Origin: Brachionus plicatilis
Lineage: Eukaryota > Rotifera > Eurotatoria > Ploima > Brachionidae
Length of the DNA: 64,000 nt
Assembly (NCBI GenBank): GCA_010279815.1
Contig: QEOQ01000688.1
Coordinates: forward strand, 700,221-764,220
Reading direction: 5' to 3'
How positions within the stretch are numbered: position 1 is the first letter of the stretch; each line of letters opens with the position of its first letter. Of the stretch, positions 12,101 to 24,100 are shown one piece after another. A program made the position numbers and the translations under genes. A model generated the notes under the pieces. That model was not told the origin of the DNA and did no database searches. It saw nothing but the letters and a program-made list of their open reading frames with translations.

Positions 12101-15100
12101 CACGTTTAATGTTATCGTGATAAAAAAAGAAAAGCAGCCATTAAATAATATCTTTTCATCTATTTTAGTCTTTGAAATAATTTTGATTAAAATTATGGAA
12201 ATCAATTCTATTTTATCTTAATAAGCATTTAGATTGTCTTCAAGTATCTTAATTAGCTGAATTTTTTTGATTAAATGAAGACTTTGATAAAAATTAGAGT
12301 CGTATTGGGTTAGGAATTATTTAAAAAACTGAGACCATGCAGCAAATTCAGGATCTACTTTAAGACAAAAATTAACTCGGAGAAAATTTATTTATTCAAG
12401 TTGATTTATGTAAATAATTAAAATTCAGTCTTTTAATTTTATATTATCATAGAAATTTAAAATAGAATGAAAGCCTGCTTTCAAAATTCAGCAAAATATT
12501 TGAATTGCAAAATTTTTAGAATTTAATTTAATTAAAAATTATAAAGGCCAGTTATAAAACAAGCTAAATTTTCTTGTGTAATGAGTTGACCAAGAAGTTG
12601 GCAGTTTTTCAAGTAAACAAATAAAAAATCTTTTAAATTTTTTTTCTCCAAAAATCTTTTGAGGTTTCTACTTTGCTTTTTTTTTATTCTTGTTAGCCTT
12701 AATTTCAAAGAAAATAATTTTATTATCGATAAAAATTAACCAGAAAATTTTACACTCTAAAACTAAAAAACTATGGAGATTTTTTTAATTAAAAAATCCG
12801 ATTACGAAAGAAGCTTTGCGAAGTTAAGAATAAAGTATATTTTTTATTAATCTAAACTCGGAAATTTTTTAACATTATTGAAAAATTGATTCAACCTTGA
12901 TAAAGTTTTTGTTAATATTGATAAGAAGATTCAAACGATTCGTGTAACTTTGGTGAAGAAAAAGCAAACATAATGGTAGATTAAATTTGAAAAATTTTTA
13001 AATATTCCAAAAACGGAAACTAAGAAAATTTGTTGTAGCAAAAATTTACTCTTATTAAATAAAAATAAAATTCATTTTTAATTCATTTTTGGATTTTCAA
13101 ATTCTCCAAATTTTTCTATTTGAAATTAAAATTGTTATATCAGTAAAATATTTTTAGAATATAAATTAAGGAAAAAATTTGAAAAGTTAATTTAAAAAAT
13201 GACTTTTTCTAAAGAATTAACAAATAAGGTCCAAAATTTTTTTAAAATTAATTTTCAACTATTTATATTTAGATAGCCTTAAATAACTCTGTTTATTTCA
13301 CTCATAAAGCTAAATTACCTTTATTAATAAAAAATCTTTGGAGGAATCAAATTTTTCCATTATCAAAAAAATAAATATTTAGTTATTAGCCTTAAATATT
13401 TAACAAATCTTTTATAGTGATATGTTTTATACTTTTTTTGAATCAAACCCTGATGAAAGAATTTTTTTTATTTAACAAAACAATAAAATATCTTAATCAC
13501 ATTTATTTTTTTAGTAACTTTATTTTTAGCTTTTCTTAAAATTAAGAAATTATTTGACTAACTCTGATTAAATAAATTTAAATTAGATCTATCGAAAACC
13601 AAATAAAAAAAATCCATAATCATTTTAAATTTATTACTGGTATCGTTTTTTTTGTTTATTTTTGGAAAATAACTATATAAAAAATTTAAATTTATTTTTA
13701 ATCAAATTAGAAGAAAACGTAATTTAAAAAAAATTTAAAACTTAGAAAAGGACTGATTGAATTTTTTTATTCTGTTTTTACATTCTCTTGAGTGATAAAA
13801 TCCAATTACATGCTTAGATTTTAAGGATATTAAAATATTTAAATTTTGAAGTTGCTAATTTTAGCAACTTCACAGTATCTTCTATTTCTTTCATACTTCT
13901 TCTAAAGTTTCCTTTTAGACAATAATTTTTAATTAAATTTCAAAAGTTTAATTTAAATGTAGTATTAAAATATAATTGCTTCTTGTGCAAAATTTAATTC
14001 TAATAAACATGCAGAATATTAAAAATGAAAAAATGATTATTTTAGTCGATAAATGATAATAAATTAAAAAACATTATTAAAAAAAGATTTAATTTTTATA
14101 TTGAAAATTTAATTTTGAAAAAAATTTAAATAGGAAGCATCAAATGGTTAACTTAATTCAATGTGAAAAAATTGTTCAAAAATTATTTATGCCCAGAATC
14201 ATTTATAATACTTTATTATGGTTAAACAGTGATTTTTTACGATTTACCTAATTTGTCAATTTTACATGCAATTAAAAATTTTAAAGATGTAATTTGCGAA
14301 TTTATGTTTTAAAAGAAAAATCGAATTTATTATGATTTTGTCTTTGTCTTAAATTTAAAAAATAAAATCTCAAGATAAACTCATTTATTTTTCTAAACTT
14401 TTTCTCTTTTAAATTTTTTTATATTTTTAATCAGGCGTTTTTTATTCAAAATTATAATTATTTGATATTTTTATTTACTTTTTTTCTCATGAAAACGAAT
14501 TCTTTCTTTATTAAAATGCTAATTTTTTTTTAAGCAAGAATGATTAGAAAAGTCTGTTTTTTAACAATTTTGGTGACATTTTTGATATTTTAAAAATACC
14601 ATTTGAACTCATGAAATTGATTTTTGGAATCGATCTCGAAACCACACTGTAGAATTTATATTTCATAACTTAATTTCTAGTAAATGAAAATTTAACAATA
14701 TTTGGGTTGCAAATAAATAATTTAGTAATGGCGCTTTAATAACCCATTGATCATTATTGGGGTGTTTTTAGTGTAAAAGAGTTAATTAGTTTAATTTCTA
14801 AAATTTACCTCAAAAATAGCTTTTAAAATTATTAATCACGGTTTTTTTTTCATTTTTAAAATTTTAAAGGAAAATTTGAAAAGTGATCTTGGTCTTTATT
14901 GCTGGAAATCCTGTTCTAAAGCTTAACTCCCGAACTGTGAAATAATTATATATTTTAAAATTTTATTTTTTTTAATTAAACATTATGTTTGTAAAGTATG
15001 CCTAAGAGTTATTATAAAGCATTTAAAATGGTTAATTATTTCTTTTCAATTTTGTTCTTGCATTTTTTTTCCTAACATCGTTTTGTTAAACACCTTTTTG

Positions 15101-18100
15101 CTGAAAAGAAATATAATAAAAATATTTTTCAATAATGTCAATAAAAAATTTTTCATTGATTTAATGGAAAGATGTAAAAAAGATATGAAAATTTCAAATT
15201 TTTGGAGTAATTAACGAAGACAGAAGTGTGAGTGATTTTCGAGGGCGTAAAAACGGATAAACAGTTTTATCAAGTCTAATAAAGCAGAAAATCACATTTT
15301 GAATCATTATAAAATCCAAGATTAGTTTGAATTTAATATTTAGTTTGATAAAAATAAAAATTTTATTTAACACGTCTCAGGTCTAATTTTTGGATAAAAA
15401 ATTCATAACTTTTTTTAAATTAAGTTTTAAAAGTTTAAGGAACCAAAATTTAAGACGAAAAGTTTAACTTAATAAAAAATTTTGCAGGGAGCAATTTCTC
15501 TTATTATTTTTTCTGTGTGTAAGGTTAAGAATAAATTTCTTTTTTATTAGCTAAAAAATAAATTTTATTCTTACTTCATCTTCAGAAATTAAAAGTTTAC
15601 AAACATTTAGAAGTTAAAAATCCACATTTTTCGTTCTAAAATTTGAAAAAATTCCTATTTTATTTTTACTGACGAAATATTTTAATAATGATTTATTTCG
15701 GAAATTTTTAACTATTTAAAAAAAATTTTTCATAATAATATTGCATTACTCTGATCGAGTGGCTACTACAATTGCAAAATTTATCTACTTAAAAATAAAT
15801 TTACTCTTTTTTAGGAAAATTTTGGTGATTTTTTGATATTTGAAAAAAATGCTAAAAAAGGAATAAAAAACATAACAATCAAATTTTTAATATATTTTAT
15901 TAGAATTTCTAGAGAAACAAAAAAATGGGAGAAAAAAGTAAAATATTTAATAAATCAGTAAATTATTATTATTTTTGTTTTTTTTTCATAATTAACTGAT
16001 TTTTCAAATTAGAGAATTTTTTTTACAGAATAAAGCTTTAAAATAAATATATGTACAAAATTTGAAAAAAAAAAAATTATAATCAAAGCCAGCTTTTTAA
16101 TGTAAAGAAAAAACATTTTTTTTTTAACAATTTATTTACCAAATAAAATTATAAAAAATTTTCCATAAAATCACTAAAGTTCTAATGGAATAGAGAGAAC
16201 GGAAAAAAATATATCATATCACCTGCATGAATTTTCCATATTTTACGTGAATTGTCGTGGAATTAGAATTTTTTTTTAAATCAAAGCCAGCTTTTTAGTA
16301 AAAAGAAAAAAAAAATTTTTACTGACAATCTTATGATATATTAAATCAAAAAATTTATTAAAAGATAAAAAAGATTGAACAAAAAATCACTTTAACGAAA
16401 TAGATGGAAAGGTAAGAAATAGAACAATCACATTTCTTGTAAATCTATCCATAATGGAATAAAAGAGTGTGGAAAAAAACAAAAAATTAATTTTGTTTAC
16501 AATTTATTTAATTTACTTAATTTATAAACATTTCTTTAAGCAATTTATTAAATTGAATTAATTTAGATAGATATATAAAATTTTTTTATTAAAAATTATT
16601 TTGATTAAATTTAATTATAAAAAAAAAGAAAAATTTTTTTGTAAATAATTTACTAAATTAAATTAATTAAAAAAAATTAATTTTTTTTTGTTAACAATCT
16701 ATTAAATTTAATAAATTTAAAAAAGAAAAATAAATTTTTTTATTTACAATTTATTTGATTAAGTTAATTTAAGAAAAATAAAAAAAAAATTTTGTTATCA
16801 ATTTTCTAAATTAAATTAATTTAAAAAATAATAAAATTTTTTTTGTTAACAAATTATTAAATTTCATTAAAAAAAAAAATTTCTGTTAACAAATTATTAA
16901 ATTAAATTTATTTAAAAAAAAAATTAAAAAAAAAATAAATTTTTTTTTGTTAACAATTTATTAAATTAAATTTATTTAAAAAAAAAAATTAAAAAAAAAT
17001 AAATTTTTTTTTGTTAACAATTTATTAAATTTAAATAATTTAGAAAAGATAAAAATAATTTTTTGTTAAAAATTTATTTGATTAAATTTAATTGTAAAAA
17101 ATAAAAAAAATATTTTTACTTACAATTTATTTGATTATATTAATTAAAAAAATTAATTTTTTTTGTTAACAAATTATTAAATTTAATTATTTTAGAAAAA
17201 ATAAAAAAAAAATTTTTGCTAGCAATTTACTTAATTAAATTAATTAAAAAATAATAAAATTTTTTTTGTTATCAAATTATTAAATTTAAAAAAAAATAAA
17301 TATATCTGTTAAAATAAATCTGTTAATAATTTATTAAATTAAATTTATTTTAAAAAAAAATAAAAATTTTTTTTCCATTGCAGACTTCGCGCCGATCAAC
17401 GAACACGAAGCCAAAGACTACGACTTTCTGAATCCGTCATCAGTGCCATACTACTACTCGCCCTCGTCGACGGTGATGCGTCAACAAAAGCTGCTTCAAA
17501 TCCAGCACCAGCACCAGCAGCACCAACATCATCAGCATCAGCAGCATGAGGCGAACCAAGTGGCCACATCGACGCCGACCAGCGAGCGCTCGAAGAGCAC
17601 AAACCGGACGGCGCACGGCTCCTCGACGGAGCATGGACGGACGGCGCGCGTCAAATCGGCGCAAGCATCGAGCCGAGCAGCGCTGCAATGGTCGTCGAAC
17701 CAGGAGAGCGACGGAGCCAAGAGCAAGAAGAACGAGCCGAAGCAGACGCGCAACACCAGCATCAAAAAGCTCAAGAGCTTTTTCGGCGAGCGGACGCCCG
17801 TAGTGCTGCAGGCGGTCGAGAGCAAGAACGTGATCGCGTCCGACGACTACTTGGCCGGCCAGCCCAACCAGACGGTGAAGGAGGGCGTGCTGATCTGCAA
17901 AATGGTGCTCAAGGACGGCAAGCGGTCGCCGGACCGGTCGTGGCGGCCGGCCTGGGCCGTCCTCAAGCGGAGCGGCGAGCTGTTCCTGTGCAAAGAGAAA
18001 AAGGACAACGTGATGGTGCCCTCCATGGACTCGGCCTATCCCATCAGCGTCAAAAACTCGCTCATCGACATAGCCTACGACTACACCAAGCGCAAGAACG

Positions 18101-21100
18101 TGTTCAAAATTCGTTCGGTTAATTGTGAATACTTGTTTCAGACAATTGATCATGACTCCATGCTGGAGTGGATTCGCGTAATGCAAGAGAGTGCAAACGA
18201 TTCGTTAGACAAACTAGTGACGTGTATGAGCAGTAGCAACAAAAATTGGCTCGTGAACACAATCGAGAACGAACACAACTCGCTAGACTTGAGCGCCCAC
18301 TCGCCCCCCGTCCTCCACTCACGCAAATCGATGCACAACTCCGCCGAGGCGGTCAACTGGTCGCCGGACGACTCGTACTCGCGGGGCCGCGCCGCCACCG
18401 ACACGGACGTTAGCCCGCGGCGCGCCGACAACCGAAAATGGGTGCGTCAAATGACCAGACGCATCAAGGACTTCATGGGCAGCGCGTCCGCCGAGCCCAT
18501 GGCCCACGAGCAGTACGCGACGCACGGCCGCAACTTCGGCATTGCGCTGGAGCGCTGCGAGCCCTCCACTCTCGGCGTGTTCGTGCCCGTCGTCATCGAG
18601 GTGTGCACCCGGCTCGTCGAGTGCCACATCGTCGACGAGGGCCTCTACAGAAAGGTCGGCCAGAAGCAGGTGGTGCTGGCGCTGCGCTCGCAGCTGAACG
18701 CGGGCGTCATGAGCGTGGACGTGTCCGACCACAATTGGGACAATCCGCACGCGGTCGTCTCGCTGCTCAAGTGCTTTTTGAACGAGCTGCCCGACTCGCT
18801 CACCACTTCTCATTTGTACAACGAGTTTATTCACGTGTGCCGCTCCGATCAGCACCACGGACGCATTGTTGGCGTCAAAAGGCTGCTCAACAAACTGCCC
18901 AAACACAACTACGAGACCCTCAAGTACTTGACGGCCCATTTGAGACGGGTCGCCGCCGCCTATCAACACAACAAAATGACCATCAAAAATTTGTCCATTG
19001 CTTTCTCACAGTCCATAATTAGACACAATGAGGCCAATTGTGAGACCATACGCAGCGATCATCTGGCCCAGTCTCTTCTCATCGAACTCATTCTAATTTA
19101 TGTAAGTTGTTGTTTTTTTTTTTTTTCTTTTTTTTTTTGTAAATTTAAAGGCCTAAAAATTCACCTTTTTTTTTTAATATAAAACGTAAAATATTGTAAT
19201 TTTTAGAGCCCAAAAAAAGAAAATTTAAATGAAAAAAAAAATTTTTTTTGTCTTTTTGAGTAATAAATGCAAAATGTTAAAGGCCAAAAAAATAAAAATT
19301 TTTAGAAATTTAAAAAAAAATCTCTTTTTTTTGCTAATTTAATGGCCAAAAAAGTATTTTTTAATTTAAATAAAATCAATTTTAATTTTAAATTTAAAGA
19401 CTAAAAAAGACTTTTTTAATTTAAATAAAACAATTTTTTATTTTAAATTTAAAGACCAAAAAAGACTTTTTAAGTATAAATAAAATCACTTTTTATTTTA
19501 AATTTAAAGGCCAAAAAAGACTTTTTTAATATAAATAAAATCACTTTTTATTTTAAATTTAAAGGCCAAAAAAGACTTTTTTAATATAAATAAAATCACT
19601 TTTTATTTCAAATTTAAAGGCCAAAAAAGACTTTTTTAATAAAAATAAAATCATTTTTTATTTTAAATTTAAATTAAAAAAGACTTTTTTAATTTAAATA
19701 AAACAATTTTTTATTTTAAATTTAAAGACCAAAAAAGTCATTTTTAATATAAATAAAATCACTTTTTATTTTAAATTTAAAGACCAAAAAAGTCATTTTT
19801 GTTTAATTAAATCATTTTTTTATTTGCTAATTTAAAGGCCAAAAAAGACAATTTTAATTTAAAAAATAACTTTTTTTCGAAAAATTAGTAGTAATTTTGA
19901 CTGTAGCTGATAAAGCACACTAAGAAAGCTGATGTGGCTGATTGCTGCTCATCCAGCAACAAAAGCGATTTTTGGCCATTTTTATTAAAAAAATTCACCT
20001 TTTTTTTTAATTTAAAACGTAAAGAATTGCAATTTTTTAAACCAAAAAAAAGCAAATTTTTAGACAATTTGAGAAAAAAAAAAATTTTTTTGTCTTTTTG
20101 CGTAGAAAACGCAAAATGTTAAAGGCCAAAAAAATAAAAAATTTTAGAAATCTAAAAAAAAAATTACTTTTTTGGCTGATTTATTTATTGGAAAATTAAA
20201 AGCCACTTTTTATTTAAATTAAAAGGCCAAAAAAATAAAAATTTAAGAAATCTAAAAAAAAATCACGATTTTTGGCCATTTTTATTAAAATTTTTTACGT
20301 TTTTTCGATCATTTTATGGTCCTGTGTTAATTTTAATTAATTTTTTATTTTTGAATTTTTTTAAACATATTTGGTTTCATGTTGTTTCATCATCAAAGTT
20401 TAAAAAGCTCAATTTTTAAATTCAAATTAATGAAAAAAAATTATTTTTGTAATTTTTGGAAGGTTTGTATGAAAATTCACAAATGATTAAAGGAATTCTT
20501 CAAAAACTAGAATATTAATTTAAATTTTTCAATTGACTTAAAAAATAACTTAAATTTTGATCATTTAAATTTAAATAAAATTATTTTTTATATCAAAAAA
20601 ATAATATAAATTAAATTATCTTTATATTTTGAAGCATGACTGGCTTTTTGATCCATCCCAAACAGAGAACATCCCAATGGAAATAAAAGACTCGGCTGAG
20701 CAGCATTTGTCCCAGCAATATTGTTCATACATAGAACCAATAGCCTACTCAGACCTGCTCATTAACATAATCAAACTGCTCCGGTCAAGATGGAACTCGA
20801 CCAATTCCACCATGAACACACCATCAAACACTCACCACTCCAACGATTCTGGCTACTATTCCAATCTGAACGCCAATCGACAGCCCATCAACATTCAATT
20901 CAAAAGGTAAATAACTTTATCATAACCAAATCTACACACATACACACATATCCATTTTCTTTATATTTAAAGTGTTAAAAGGCCTTAGACTTAGAACCAA
21001 ACTTAGAAAAAAAAGGTTAAATTTTAGTGTTTGAAATGCGGTTTTATTTATGATTGATTGACTCAAAAAAAAATTAAATTAAAAATGCTTAATTTGCATG

Positions 21101-24100
21101 AGGGGTCCGCGTTATTTTGACAAATTTATTTTGCCAAGTGAAATTTTGACAAGTTAATGTCGTCAAATGTATAATTTTTGTTTATCATTTAATTTCCTCT
21201 ATCAAACCATTAATTAAATAGACAATCTGCCTTTTCCTTGATATAATAATATAAAAATTATTATTTAATTTTTTGTGTTATAATTACAAAATGTATCTAC
21301 TAATGAAATAACATTGAAAAAGTGCGATGTTTTAAACATTTTTTTCAGTTTTAATCAGACTTGTTTATAAGTCACAATTTTAAGTCAAAGTCCTGAAAAT
21401 TTACGTAATTTTTCGTAAAATACCTCTTTTTGATTTTTCGGATTTTACGTTAATTTACGTAAAATGTGGTAAAATTTGGTTAATTTACGGTATTTTACGT
21501 AAAATACTGTTATCAAATGGATATATTTTCTTTTAAAGTAGATATTTTATTTGAATACAAATAGATAAAAAAAAATAGATAAAAGTTGTTTAGAAAAGAT
21601 AATCATTTTTAGCAAAAAGACAATTAATATAAAAAAGATATAAAATCAATTACAACTTTTTTTGATAATTTCGCACCTTCTTCATTATTTTCATTATTTT
21701 CATGTTGTATATATCTGAAGAACCGGCAGTTATTTTTTTTGGTCTTCCGCGTTTGCGTTTTTCAGGATCATTCTCATTCGGCGAATTAACCGCTATGGTT
21801 TTGTACAATAAGTACTGATGTAGATGATTCAGTCAAATCCATGTTTTTAGAGTATTTAGAGGAATATATATTTATTTCAATTCCAAATTTTATTTATATT
21901 TTTTATGTGAATAAATTTTAGTTAATCAATTAATTAATTAGAAACCAATAATAAATGTTCATTAAATTTTAGATTTCACAGTTTTCAAAATCTAACACAT
22001 AAAAGACAAATATCTATTTATTTATTTGTTTTATTTGTTATTTTTATTTTATTTTATTTTATTTAACTTTATTTTAATTTTTTATTTTTAATTTTTTTTT
22101 TTTCTTATTTAATCTGAAGGAGCTTTAGCTCGGTACACATATACAAATAAATAAATACAAATAAATAAATAAATAATAATACCGAGCTAAAGCTCCTTAA
22201 GAATAAGTTAAAAAAAAAATTAAAAAAAAATAAAATAAAAATAAAATTAAAGTTAATAAAATGAGATAAAAAATGAATCAAAATAAAGTAAATAAGCTAA
22301 AAAAATGAAAGTTGAAAAGACATAAATTGGTAAAGATTGTTACATGTGGCACATGTTTGAATAGTTCAAGTTTCAGGATAATAAGAAGAAATAGTAAAGT
22401 AGCAATTACACAATGGAGTTAGGTATTCAATATTTCTTGATTCGAAACCTTCTTTGTATTCCTTCACCAGTCTATCAACCAATGGAATAGAATGACTCAG
22501 TCCTGTCCCAACATATCTATCACTCAATTCAAAAAGCCGATTCGAGACTGTTAGTAATTTTAGTTAATTAAAAGCCTCATGATGCACGATGTTAGAGGTA
22601 GTATCATATTTTAACTTAAGAATAGATCTGACTGCTGTATTCTGAATTGCTTGTAGTTTTTTGATATTATTTTCTGAAAATAAATTTAAGCAAGGAAAAG
22701 AATAGTCTAAGATTGATCCGACTAAAGATTTATATAAATTTCCTAGTGTGTTTTGATTTAGACCCCATTTTTCGTTTGACAATGTCTTAATAATATTTAG
22801 TCTTTTATGGCAGCGTTCTTTAATTTCGTCTACCAGTATATTAAAGTTTAACTTAGAATCAAATTTAATACCAAGAAACTTAATTTTTTTTTGGCTCACT
22901 ATTCTGTTTCCATAAATTTTTAAGATTAGATTATCACTCTCTTTTTTGTACCTAGAAAAAATTACTGAACACGACTTTTCAACTGATATCTTCATTTTCC
23001 ATTTAATAAGCCAAAGTTCTAGTTCGTTGGTGTATTTATTAATCTTATTTTCTAGGTTCCCCTTTTTGTTATAAATGAAGAATGTAACTAGATCATCTGC
23101 GAAAAGCAGAGAGCATTCATTATTTGTTTTATTTCTTTTAGGGATGTCATTAATATATATACTAAATAAAAGATGACTAATTACTGAGCCTTGAGGAACA
23201 CCTGCAGTTATTTGATATTCTTCGCTCAGATGGTCATTCACATTTACCTTAAATGTCCTAGAGTCTAAAAAAGATCTAATCCAGATAGTCAAGTAATGAG
23301 GTGGATTTATCTTAATCAATTTAAAAAGTAAACCTTCATGCCAAACCCTATCAAAGGCTTTAGAAATATCTAAAAAAAGGCTGCCAACTCTTTTTTTTCT
23401 ATTAAATGATTTCTCAATTTTTTGAATTAAAAAGAAAAGATTATCTGATGTTCGCCGGTGTTTCCTAAATCCAGATTGCTCCTGGATAAGGAGTGAATTT
23501 TGTTCCAAATAAATGTATAATCTTGAATATACTATGCGTTCCAGTAGCTTTCCTAACCAACTCGTTATACTAATTGGTCTATAATTTGATTCTATAGTAA
23601 TTCAACAATTTTCTTTGTAACAACCGCGCGGTAAAAACCAATCAAAAAGTGTGAATTTTTTTTTAACACAGGAAGAAAAATAAAAATTATAATTTATTAT
23701 ATCAAATTTTATTTGTCAAGAAAAATCACCAATAAAAATTATAAGATAAAAAAATTCAAATTATGAAAAAAAATTGCAACAAAAAAAATTAATTCAATTT
23801 CAAATCTCCAAAACTATAATTTATAAAATTCAAATGGTTAGCATTAGGAGGATCGATATAATAATAATTACAAATAGGAACAATCGGGGTGAAATGAACG
23901 TCTTTCAAAGATAAAGTGATAGGATATTTATTTAATTTACTTGTATCAACGTACATACTCATAGAAGACATTGAATAACATCGAATTGGACGAAGTAATA
24001 ATAGGCTTAAGATAGTCATATTAAATTCTAATCTAATATTTTCTTTAGCTGAATTCCGAGCAACTAACATGGTGATCTCAGCGTCATCAACATGATCATG

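Noticed and set aside
17440..18186. 248-codon minus-strand frame and other long frames over the main RhoGAP exon
   Set aside because: Shadow frames created by the GC-rich codons of the PH/RhoGAP exon; the plus frame alone carries conserved domains.
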